Assembly: GCA_023441145.1 (NCBI GenBank)
Contig: JAEZQN010000365.1
Span: 1-10,092, forward strand
DNA length: 10,092 nucleotides
Source of the DNA: Bacillota bacterium
Lineage (GTDB): Bacteria > Bacillota > Clostridia > Lachnospirales > Lachnospiraceae
Reading direction: 5' to 3'
Part shown: positions 1 through 6,223 of the stretch, piece by piece
Layout: each line of letters opens with the position of its first letter
Position numbering within the stretch: the stretch's first letter is position 1
The notes under the pieces: generated by a model
The model's database searches: none
Told to the model about the DNA's origin: nothing
The model's input: the letters and a program-made list of their open reading frames with translations, nothing else
Translations under genes and position numbers: made by a program

Positions 1-1007
1 GTATTACTTATAACTAACTCCAATACGTGTTCCACAATAGGAGAATCTCCGATTCCAGGACCAAATACTATTACCGTTGCCCAATCTAATTCCTGCAAAA
101 ACTCATAATCTTCTGTAGATGCATCATAGGTGGCAAGAATCGCCTCTGGTAGGGAGGTCTGTAATATCAGACGATTTTCCTTTGCAGTTAGCATTTTAAC
201 CAATCCTGCTCCTGTTCGATAGACTGCCTTAGCTGATAGATAACAAGCACCACTCATGTTAGGAGCTCCTGCAATCACCAAAACTTTACCAAAGGTACCT
301 TTATTACTTCTCGTGTTCCTCTTTGGGATTCTTTTAAGATCAGACCTATCATAGGTAAATACCGATGGAGCAGCCTGTTTGATTGCTTCAGTAACAAACC
401 CTATTTCTTCACAGTAGACCTTTCCTACATATTCACAGCCTGGATAAAGAATAAGACCTAGTTTTTTATAGCCAAAGGTAATTGTGTAGTCTGCTTTGAC
501 ACAACATCCAAGTATTTGTCCACAGCCTGCATGAATTCCAGAAGGGATATCCACAGAATACACCACATTCTGGCAGTTGTTAATCTCTTCTATTAGGTCA
601 GCAATCTCCCCAGTAATAGATTTATTAAGGCCTATTCCAAAGATAGCATCCACCACTATATTATATGAAGATATCTTGGCATTGTTTATCACAGGTATCT
701 CCAAATTTCTTATCATATGTAGTTGTTGTTTGTTTTCCTCTGTACTGTGTTCAAAGCTCCCTACTAGCAGAACTTCAACATCATAGCCCCATATAGTTAA
801 AATACGTGCTACTGCCAGTCCATCTCCTCCATTATTTCCAGAGGTACAAATCACTAATATCTTATCACTTTTATGAATTGTTTCCTGCATTCTTGTAGCA
901 ACAGCTAAAGCTGCCCGTTCCATTAGCACCATACTAGGTATCCCATACTTACCAATGGTTACTTCGTCTATGGTTTTCATCTGTGTTCCATTTACTAGAT
1001 ACTCCAA
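1..1007 (-). CDS. nnr: Bifunctional NAD(P)HX epimerase / ADP-dependent NAD(P)HX dehydratase, 3' end cut by window edge
   Basis: This enzyme repairs hydrated NADH and NADPH: the N-terminal domain interconverts the R and S forms of NAD(P)HX and the C-terminal domain dehydrates S-NAD(P)HX using ADP. I translated the frame by hand: 335 codons are visible and remain open to the left edge, against about 500 for the full family. The YjeF-N (NnrE) domain spans roughly residues 1-215, with GNNGGDGL at 57-64, VVDAIFGIGL at 118-127 and VDIPSG at 152-157. The NnrD domain begins near 225, with NKGTFGKVLVIAG at 235-247, MSGA at 251-254, RTGAGLV at 264-270 and GPGIG at 316-320. The start is TTG at 1007: an in-frame stop lies two codons upstream, AGGAGG (1018-1023) lies 10 bases before it, and the next ATG (980) is too far from that site. 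The usual ADTG after the DIPSG motif reads AGCG here. It is last in the rex-acpS cluster, 154 bases after acpS. Confidence 0.93.
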   Translation of the reverse strand, partial: MEYLVNGTQMKTIDEVTIGKYGIPSMVLMERAALAVATRMQETIHKSDKILVICTSGNNGGDGLAVARILTIWGYDVEVLLVGSFEHSTEENKQQLHMIRNLEIPVINNAKISSYNIVVDAIFGIGLNKSITGEIADLIEEINNCQNVVYSVDIPSGIHAGCGQILGCCVKADYTITFGYKKLGLILYPGCEYVGKVYCEEIGFVTEAIKQAAPSVFTYDRSDLKRIPKRNTRSNKGTFGKVLVIAGAPNMSGACYLSAKAVYRTGAGLVKMLTAKENRLILQTSLPEAILATYDASTEDYEFLQELDWATVIVFGPGIGDSPIVEHVLELVISN

Positions 1008-1048
1008 TTCCTACAGGCCTCCTTTTCAATAATTACTTGAATACTAAT

Positions 1049-1076
1049 ATTATATTATTCATTATACATTTTTCAA
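1049..1076 (-). promoter_or_regulatory. Candidate sigma-A promoter for nnr
   Basis: Read on the minus strand, TTGAAA (1071-1076) is followed after 16 bases by TATAAT (1049-1054), placing transcription start near 1042 and the nnr TTG start about 35 bases downstream. The region is very AT-rich, so a chance match is possible, but the position in the 154-base gap between acpS and nnr is sensible. Confidence 0.45.
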
Positions 1077-1111
1077 CATTTTTAATACCCATTTACCATT
1101 ATATATAATTA

Positions 1112-1164
1112 TAGGAGTATAAGCTAAGATAATTCTACGTAAAACTATCCTAGTCATACTCCTA
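1112..1164 (-). other. Long RNA hairpin starting at the acpS stop codon
   Basis: On the minus strand the acpS stop TAG opens a perfect 9-bp arm (TAGGAGTAT, 1156-1164) pairing with ATACTCCTA (1112-1120). Inside it, CTAGGATAGTT pairs with AATTATCTTAG over 11 positions, two of them G-U, with only a small bulge between the two stems. The G-U pairs become A-C mismatches on the other strand, which suggests selection on the minus-strand RNA. What follows is TAATTATATATAA rather than a run of U, so it is not a textbook intrinsic terminator. It could attenuate read-through into nnr or protect the 3' end of the upstream mRNA. Confidence 0.6.
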
Positions 1165-1521
1165 CTTTTCAGCTATTACATATGCTATTGTATACTCACT
1201 AGTATTACTAATGCTCACATGAATGGTGTTAATTTGAAGCTCCTTCGCCATTGTTGAAGCATTGTTATATAAATTAACATAAGGCTTCCCAAGCTCATCT
1301 CTTAACACTTCTATATCCTTTAGTCTCATTTGACGAAAACCGGTGCCAAAGGCTTTGGATACTGCCTCTTTCACAGCAAAATTACCACTTGCCTTTAGAG
1401 GATTCCCTTCTATTAACTCCCTTTCCTTGTCGGTAAAACTACGGGATACAAAGGATTCTCGTAAACAGGCCTTCTCCACTCGTTTGTTTTCAACCAAATC
1501 TGTACCAATTCCAATAATCAA
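1162..1521 (-). CDS. acpS: Holo-[acyl-carrier-protein] synthase
   Basis: AcpS transfers the 4'-phosphopantetheine arm of coenzyme A to a serine of apo-ACP, activating the carrier for fatty acid synthesis in the cytoplasm. The 119-residue product is of normal family length. It has the N-terminal GIGTDLVE (residues 4-11) with the metal-binding Asp8, and FAVKEAVSKAFGTG (48-61) carrying the conserved Glu52 and Lys56. The end, IHVSISNTSEYTIAYVIAEK, corresponds to the usual 'HVSLSH' strand. The start is TTG at 1521, preceded by AAGGGAG with a 7-base gap. The Shine-Dalgarno sequence overlaps the TAA stop of the upstream gene 12 bases away, which suggests translational coupling. The stop codon is the first base triplet of the hairpin at 1112-1164. 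Confidence 0.95.
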   Translation of the reverse strand: MIIGIGTDLVENKRVEKACLRESFVSRSFTDKERELIEGNPLKASGNFAVKEAVSKAFGTGFRQMRLKDIEVLRDELGKPYVNLYNNASTMAKELQINTIHVSISNTSEYTIAYVIAEK

Positions 1522-1533
1522 ACTAGCACTCCC

Positions 1534-2163
1534 TTATAAATGTTTCTGATCAAATACTTCCATCATTTCTGCACCAAGAATGTCATGCATATAAGAATAC
1601 ATATCAGAATTATACTTTTCTAAATCCTGCTTTATAATAATCTTCTCTGTTAAAAGCCCTTTTGTCTTATTAATCCAATCATCTAATTCGTCAATTTGGA
1701 TTCTGTTATTCTTTAATTCCTCATAACAAATCTCGAAGCTAGCCTTTAACAGATCCTCATTGGCCTTACGTATAGCTCCAGGGATTGCTTCTAACTGGTC
1801 ATCAGAGATTGCTAATTTATCATTAATTTCCTTAATGTATCGTTGGCTTTGCTCAAGCTTTCTAAGTCTTGCTTCCTCTTTTTTCTCACTATCCGCTTCC
1901 TGCATATTACTCACAATCTTTTGCATAAAATCACGCTTAAGTTTTTTAAGAGCCTTAGCTTCTTGAATAAGTTTGCCTTGTTTTTTCAACAATGCATTCA
2001 CATTCTCTTCCAACCTTCGTATGGTCGCTGTCTTTTTCTCTTCTGGAAAAAGCATATGCCACCTACTATCTAGAGTTAAAATAGGAACTTTTTTAAACTG
2101 AACAGACTTCATCATCTGCTGTTGAAAAGACTCAAAACTTCTCTTCTTTGCCAAACAAAACAC
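1534..2163 (-). CDS. Unrecognised coiled-coil protein between rex and acpS
   Basis: I do not recognise this family. The longest reading is 209 residues from GTG at 2163, directly after an in-frame TAG. No good Shine-Dalgarno sequence precedes it. A TTG three codons in (2154) is a competing start: it has AGGTG six bases upstream and gives a more typical MAKKRSFESF N-terminus. The protein is soluble and highly charged, with no signal peptide or membrane segment. A short less-charged part (residues 26-40, including LDSRWHMLFP) leads into a long Lys/Glu-rich helical region (about 43-118) likely to form a coiled coil; a second helical part covers about 130-200. No catalytic motif is visible. It lies 23 bases after rex and 12 before acpS, so it is almost certainly co-transcribed with both. 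Any function would be a guess. Confidence 0.85.
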   Translation of the reverse strand: MFCLAKKRSFESFQQQMMKSVQFKKVPILTLDSRWHMLFPEEKKTATIRRLEENVNALLKKQGKLIQEAKALKKLKRDFMQKIVSNMQEADSEKKEEARLRKLEQSQRYIKEINDKLAISDDQLEAIPGAIRKANEDLLKASFEICYEELKNNRIQIDELDDWINKTKGLLTEKIIIKQDLEKYNSDMYSYMHDILGAEMMEVFDQKHL

Positions 2164-2186
2164 CTACGATTCTTTTGGATTTAAAG

Positions 2187-2864
2187 TTACTCTTCACTGC
2201 CTAGCAAGCCTTCATTAGGATGCTCAGCTTCATAATCCTCTAAGCTCTTTAGATTATAGGAAAGACGCATCAAGCTTTCTGAAAGATGTACATTCTCTAC
2301 TTTAATATTCTTTGGTAAATTCAAATCCACGGAAGCAAAATTCCAAAATGCACGAACTCCCCAGCTAACTAGTTCTGCTGCTACCATAGGAGCTTTCGTC
2401 TTTGGAAGAGTAAGTGCTGCAATATGCACCTTTTCTTTCTTCACATAGCTCTCTAACTCATCCATCTGACGAACCTCAATTCCACGAATGGATAATCCTA
2501 CTAATCTAGGATTAACATCAAAGATTGCCTTTATCACAAACCCTCGACGCTCAAAATCCATATAGTTAGCTAGAGCCTGTCCCAAATTACCCGCTCCGAT
2601 AATAATCACATTGTATCTACGATCTAAGCCTAATATTTTCCCAATCTCTGTATATAAATATTCAACATTATAACCATAACCCTGTTGTCCAAAGCCACCA
2701 AAATTATTGAGGTCCTGCCGTATTTGTGAAGCGGTAACCTGCATCTTCTCACTTAGTTCTTTGGATGATATACGCACCACGTCGTGTTCCAGTAACTCTC
2801 CAAGATACCGGTAATATCTTGGAAGACGTCTTATTACTGCTAATGAAATTCCTTTTTCAGTCAA
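2187..2864 (-). CDS. rex: Redox-sensing transcriptional repressor Rex
   Basis: Rex is a homodimeric repressor that leaves its operators when NADH rises relative to NAD+, releasing fermentation and NADH-reoxidation genes. The 225-residue product has the N-terminal winged helix (about 1-80): ISLAVIRRLPRYYRYL is the standard opening, VTASQIRQDLNNFG (43-56) the recognition-helix region, and GFGQQGYGYNV (57-67) the signature wing. The Rossmann fold carries GAGNLG (90-95), the NAD(H)-binding glycine loop, and FDVNP (115-119). FWNFASVDL (173-181) is close to the usual 'I.NFAP..L'. The start is TTG at 2864, with AAGGAGG eight or so bases upstream and no in-frame ATG until residue 41. It is the first gene of the operon, transcribed from a consensus promoter that overlaps a palindrome, and it is divergent from the ABC-F gene. 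Confidence 0.97.
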   Translation of the reverse strand: MTEKGISLAVIRRLPRYYRYLGELLEHDVVRISSKELSEKMQVTASQIRQDLNNFGGFGQQGYGYNVEYLYTEIGKILGLDRRYNVIIIGAGNLGQALANYMDFERRGFVIKAIFDVNPRLVGLSIRGIEVRQMDELESYVKKEKVHIAALTLPKTKAPMVAAELVSWGVRAFWNFASVDLNLPKNIKVENVHLSESLMRLSYNLKSLEDYEAEHPNEGLLGSEE

Positions 2865-2899
2865 GACAACTCCTCCTTACGACTTCTATCTTATGTAAT

Positions 2900-2928
2900 A
2901 TTATAGTAGATTGACACTTTATTGTCAA
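2900..2928 (-). promoter_or_regulatory. Consensus sigma-A promoter of the rex operon
   Basis: On the minus strand TTGACA (2923-2928) and TATAAT (2900-2905) are separated by exactly 17 bases, a perfect match to the housekeeping promoter consensus. Transcription should start near 2893, leaving a leader of about 30 bases before the rex TTG. So strong a promoter would need repression, which fits the palindrome lying over its -35 box and spacer. Confidence 0.85.
2911..2928. promoter_or_regulatory. 18-bp palindrome, candidate Rex operator
   Basis: TTGACACTTTATTGTCAA has perfect 6-bp inverted arms around a 6-bp centre. This is the size and outer TTG...CAA layout of known Rex boxes (TTGTTA-N6-TAACAA in clostridia, TTGTGA-N6-TCACAA in Bacillus), but the inner arm bases differ (ACA). 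It covers the -35 box of the rex promoter, where a repressor would block RNA polymerase. Autoregulation is inferred from position. Part of one arm is itself the -35 hexamer, so some of the symmetry could be incidental. Confidence 0.55.
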
Positions 2929-2939
2929 ACTCCAAAACA

Positions 2940-2968
2940 TTGCATCCTTAAATATTTTATGATAAGAT
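2940..2968 (+). promoter_or_regulatory. Weak promoter candidate for the ABC-F gene
   Basis: TTGCAT (2940-2945) and TAAGAT (2963-2968) are 17 bases apart, with 3-4 of 6 matches in each box. Transcription would start near 2975, about 30 bases before the ATG. It is the best match in the 77 bases between the Rex palindrome and the start codon, but it is weak. Confidence 0.3.
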
Positions 2969-3005
2969 AACCTTTAGATTTTATCCTGCAGAAAGGACAA
3001 GGGCT

Positions 3006-4928
3006 ATGATACTAGCATGTAATAATGTAAATAAATCATTTGGCACAGATCAAGTTTTAAAGAATGTGTCATTTCATATAAATGAACGTGAAAAAGCTGC
3101 TATCGTTGGTATGAATGGAGCAGGCAAATCCACCCTACTTAAAATTATTATGGGGGAAATGTCTGCGGACCAAGGTGATGTCGTATTCAGTAAAGGTGCT
3201 ACTGTAGGCTATCTACCTCAGCACCAGGAGCTGTCCACCGACAAGACCATTTACGATGAGTTGTTAGAAGTAAAACAGGACATTCTAGACCTGGACCGTC
3301 AGATTAGAAGGTTAGAGCTAGATATGAAGCACGCTTCTGGTCAAGAGCTAGAGCAAATGTTAGCTCTATACACTAGATTAAATCACGAGTTTGAAATGAA
3401 GAATGGCTATGCCTACCAAAGTGAAATTACTGGTGTATTAAAAGGCCTAGGCTTTTTAGAGGAGGACTTTAGTAAAACTACAAATACCCTTTCTGGAGGC
3501 CAAAAGACTCGTGTTGCCCTAGGTAAGCTACTACTCTCTTCCCCAGATATTATTTTACTAGATGAGCCTACTAACCATCTGGACTTAGACTCTATTGCAT
3601 GGTTAGAAAACTACCTGTCAAACTACAAAGGGGCTGTTGTGATTGTTGCCCATGACCGCTATTTCTTAGATAAAGTTGTAACGAAAATAATTGAGATTGA
3701 TCAATCCAAGGCCACTATGTATCTCGGTAACTATACCACCTACGCAAAAAAGAAGGCGCAGATTAGAGAAGCAGAGCTTAAGCAATATTTAAACCAACAG
3801 AAGGAAATCAAGCATCAGGAGGAAGTAATTGCAAAGCTTCGCTCCTTTAACCGAGAAAAATCGGTGAAGCGAGCTGAAAGTAGAGAAAAGCTTTTAAGTA
3901 AAATAGAAGTACTAGATCGACCAACCACAGACATTCAAGCAATGAACCTAAAGCTGGAACCATCCATTACTAGTGGTAATGACGTTCTTACCGTCTCTCA
4001 TTTAAAGAAGGCATTTGGTTCCCTCACTCTATTTGAAGACATCTCCTTTGATATTAAACGAGAAGAAAAGGTTGCTATTATTGGGAAAAATGGTACTGGT
4101 AAAACCACCATCCTAAAGATAATAAACGAAATTCTACCTCCAGACCATGGAGAAATAAGGCTTGGTAGTAAGGTAAAAATTGGTTACTATGATCAGGAGC
4201 ATAATGTATTAGATCCTGAGAAAACCTTAATGGAGGAAATCTCTGATGCTTATCCAAATCTGACGAATACCAAGATACGTAATGTACTAGCTGCTTTCCT
4301 ATTTACCAATGATGATGTATTTAAACGTATTAAGGACCTAAGTGGTGGAGAACGAGGTAGAGTCTCCTTAGCTAAGCTGATGTTATCTGAAGCGAACCTA
4401 TTGATTCTAGATGAGCCTACCAACCATCTGGATATCACTAGCAAAGAGATCTTGGAAAATGCCATTACAAATTATACAGGAACGGTACTGTATGTCTCCC
4501 ATGACCGTTATTTTATCAATAAAACAGCAACAAGAATCTTAGATCTAACCAACAGGCAGGTGCTAAATTACATTGGGAATTATGATTACTACCTAGAAAA
4601 AAGGGATGAGCTAGAGCAGAACCTCCTGACAGAGGTAGGTGTCGCTTCACAAACCACCCAAACTGATTCTGCAAGCAACGGCTTACTAGATTGGAAGCAG
4701 CAAAAAGAGGAACAAGCAAAGCTTCGGAAAAGGCAAAATGATCTAAAAAAGATCGAGGATCAAATCACAGCACTGGAAACAGAAAATGAGGAAATTGATA
4801 CTCTGTTAGCAAAGGAAGAAATCTACACCAATGTAGAGGAGCTAGTGAAATTGAATGCTAGACACAAAGAAATTGAGGAACAGCTGGAACTGCTCATGGA
4901 GCAATGGAGTGAATTAGCTGACGAATAA
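3006..4928 (+). CDS. ABC-F family ATPase (YdiF/Uup-like), translation-associated
   Basis: ABC-F proteins lack membrane domains; characterised members bind the ribosomal E site and use ATP to rescue stalled translation or displace antibiotics. The 640-residue product has two complete ATPase cassettes. The first has Walker A GMNGAGKST (35-43), signature LSGGQ (162-166), Walker B with DEPTNHLD (186-193) and the AHDR switch (215-218). The second has GKNGTGKTT (360-368), LSGGE (445-449), DEPTNHLD (469-476) and SHDR (498-501). The linker (about 245-320) is Lys/Arg/Gln-rich, as in the P-site tRNA interaction arm. A C-terminal coiled coil (about 565-637) is typical of Uup/YdiF members. The start is ATG with AAAGGA eight bases upstream. 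Length and the position beside rex resemble Bacillus YdiF. The family also includes resistance proteins, but the generic linker and housekeeping context do not point to one. The VOC gene follows 15 bases later. Confidence 0.95.
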   Translation: MILACNNVNKSFGTDQVLKNVSFHINEREKAAIVGMNGAGKSTLLKIIMGEMSADQGDVVFSKGATVGYLPQHQELSTDKTIYDELLEVKQDILDLDRQIRRLELDMKHASGQELEQMLALYTRLNHEFEMKNGYAYQSEITGVLKGLGFLEEDFSKTTNTLSGGQKTRVALGKLLLSSPDIILLDEPTNHLDLDSIAWLENYLSNYKGAVVIVAHDRYFLDKVVTKIIEIDQSKATMYLGNYTTYAKKKAQIREAELKQYLNQQKEIKHQEEVIAKLRSFNREKSVKRAESREKLLSKIEVLDRPTTDIQAMNLKLEPSITSGNDVLTVSHLKKAFGSLTLFEDISFDIKREEKVAIIGKNGTGKTTILKIINEILPPDHGEIRLGSKVKIGYYDQEHNVLDPEKTLMEEISDAYPNLTNTKIRNVLAAFLFTNDDVFKRIKDLSGGERGRVSLAKLMLSEANLLILDEPTNHLDITSKEILENAITNYTGTVLYVSHDRYFINKTATRILDLTNRQVLNYIGNYDYYLEKRDELEQNLLTEVGVASQTTQTDSASNGLLDWKQQKEEQAKLRKRQNDLKKIEDQITALETENEEIDTLLAKEEIYTNVEELVKLNARHKEIEEQLELLMEQWSELADE

Positions 4929-4943
4929 GTAAGGGGGGGTTAT

Positions 4944-5402
4944 ATGAAGTATTCAGGTACCTTGATTGCCGTATCTGACATGAAGAAAAGTATACAGTTT
5001 TATGAAGACGTATTAAATCTAAAAGTAGTAAATGATTTTGGAGCAAATGTGATGCTAGAGAATGGTCTCTTTTTGCAAACATGTGATTCCTGGAAGAATT
5101 TCATTCAAACTGATCATATCCAACTAAAGAATAATGCATATGAGCTTTATTTTGAGGAAGCTGATATGGAGGCTTTTTTAGAAAGTCTCCATCAAAATCC
5201 CATAACCTATGTCCATGAACCTTTGGAACATAGTTGGGGACAAAGGGCAGTACGCTTTTATGACCCAGACTATCATATTATTGAAGTAGCAGAAGAAATA
5301 AATGCCGTGGTAAAACGCTTTATCCGTAGTGGTATGACGGAAGAAGAAACTGCACTTCGCATGGATGTTCCATTAGAGTACATTAAAAACTGTCTGAGAT
5401 AA
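4944..5402 (+). CDS. VOC (glyoxalase/bleomycin-resistance fold) family protein
   Basis: The first roughly 117 of 152 residues form a vicinal-oxygen-chelate domain: TLIAVSDMKKSIQFYEDVLNL (6-26) is the beta-alpha opening, YELYF (66-70) and HSWGQRAVRFYDPDYHIIEV (96-115) form the second module. Glu67, His96 and Glu114 sit where VOC metal ligands usually lie, but the first-strand His is replaced by Gly5, so the glyoxalase I metal set is incomplete and the reaction cannot be named. Residues 120-152, after the VOC fold, are helical and have a helix-turn-helix-like spacing (SGMTEEETALRMDVPLEYIK). The ATG start has a G-rich Shine-Dalgarno sequence (AAGGGGGG) ending five bases upstream. The gene is 15 bases after the ABC-F gene, so the two are probably one transcript ending at the terminator at 5419-5458. 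Confidence 0.88.
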   Translation: MKYSGTLIAVSDMKKSIQFYEDVLNLKVVNDFGANVMLENGLFLQTCDSWKNFIQTDHIQLKNNAYELYFEEADMEAFLESLHQNPITYVHEPLEHSWGQRAVRFYDPDYHIIEVAEEINAVVKRFIRSGMTEEETALRMDVPLEYIKNCLR

Positions 5403-5418
5403 TTATACTATAAAAAAC

Positions 5419-5458
5419 AAATGCCTTCCCAACAATTAGGAAGGCATTTATTTTATTT
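5419..5458. terminator. Bidirectional intrinsic terminator between converging operons
   Basis: AAATGCCTTCC (5419-5429) pairs perfectly with GGAAGGCATTT (5439-5449) across a 9-base loop. On the plus strand it is followed by ATTTTATTT; on the minus strand it is followed by GTTTTTTA, from the A-run at 5412-5417. It therefore ends both the ABC-F/VOC transcript and the citrate synthase-dehydrogenase-regulator transcript. The minus-strand gene's stop codon (5453-5455) lies inside the plus-strand T tract. Confidence 0.92.
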
Positions 5459-6175
5459 ATATTCATCTTTTTCATATGGATCCATTGGTTCTGCTGGAAT
5501 GAAAGACTCAAATCCTTTTGTACTAATATTTTCAATCGTACTTAAAATATGTTGATGTGCAAGCTCTTCTGCCCTATCTCCATCACGTGTCCTTAAGGCC
5601 TCTAAAATAGCACTATGCTCTGTACTACAGGATATGGCTCGGTCTTCGCTACTAAGACTCTTCTTACGCAGACGTTGCACATAATGATGAAAATCCACTA
5701 ACACATGGTTAAGCATACGGCTATTACAAGCATCGTATATAATTTCATGGAATCTATCATCCAATTCTACCAATTGTTCATAATGTTTCTTCTTTGTATG
5801 GAATTCGAACAAATACTGAATCTCTTCTAACTCATCTAGCTGAGTATCCGTAATATTCTCGCAAGCCCATTTTGCACAGAGTCCTTCCAGATAAGAGCGG
5901 ATTACGTATATATCCTTCATATCCTTAACAGATAAACCGGTTACAACTGCGCCTTTATTGGGTATTATTTTAACAAGTCCCTCTAGCTCAAGCTGCCTAA
6001 GTGCTTCTCTCACTGGAGTACGGCTTACCCCCAACTCCATAGCAATCGTATTTTCTCGAAGTTCCTCATCTTTACGATATGTACCAGACAAAATATCTTC
6101 TCTAATATGATGAAAGACACGTCCCCGTAAAGAATAATTATCTGCTACCTCTTTGTTTATCCCTATCTCATCCAA
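5453..6175 (-). CDS. GntR-family transcriptional regulator, FadR (FCD) subfamily
   Basis: The 240-residue product has an N-terminal GntR winged helix (about 14-80): LRGRVFHHIREDILSGTYR, then SRTPVREALRQLELEGLVKI (51-70), the classic recognition-helix block, and the wing PNKGAVVTG. The C-terminal all-helical FCD effector domain (about 85-215) carries Asp139/Asp140, His143, His187 and His209, placed as in the metal-binding FCD pocket that holds carboxylate ligands. The start is TTG at 6175 with AGGAGG seven bases upstream. It is the last gene of the citrate synthase operon, 48 bases after the dehydrogenase. From this I infer that it controls that operon, possibly with a tricarboxylate or 2-oxoglutarate-type effector; the palindrome at 8900-8921 is its candidate operator. 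The ligand itself cannot be read from sequence. Confidence 0.93.
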   Translation of the reverse strand: MDEIGINKEVADNYSLRGRVFHHIREDILSGTYRKDEELRENTIAMELGVSRTPVREALRQLELEGLVKIIPNKGAVVTGLSVKDMKDIYVIRSYLEGLCAKWACENITDTQLDELEEIQYLFEFHTKKKHYEQLVELDDRFHEIIYDACNSRMLNHVLVDFHHYVQRLRKKSLSSEDRAISCSTEHSAILEALRTRDGDRAEELAHQHILSTIENISTKGFESFIPAEPMDPYEKDEYK

Positions 6176-6223
6176 GGATGATCCTCCTAACTATACAGCT
6201 CATTTAACTAGGTAAAATACATG

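Noticed and set aside
577..786. Plus-strand open frame of 69 codons
   Set aside because: It lies wholly opposite the nnr coding frame, which has clear family motifs. No promoter or Shine-Dalgarno sequence supports it.
2983..2996. Small hairpin TCCT-GCAGAA-AGGA covering the ABC-F Shine-Dalgarno sequence, as in antibiotic-induced leaders
   Set aside because: Only four base pairs, no leader peptide and no alternative pairing partner in the short leader.
3006..4928. ABC-F gene as an antibiotic resistance determinant
   Set aside because: The two cassettes plus Uup-type C-terminal coiled coil and the position beside rex resemble the housekeeping YdiF type. Nothing in the linker or upstream region points to a resistance member.
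6176..6223. Possible separate promoter or operator for the GntR gene
   Set aside because: Only poor -35/-10 matches with wrong spacing (TTTACC-15-TATAGT) and no palindrome; co-transcription with the upstream genes is simpler.
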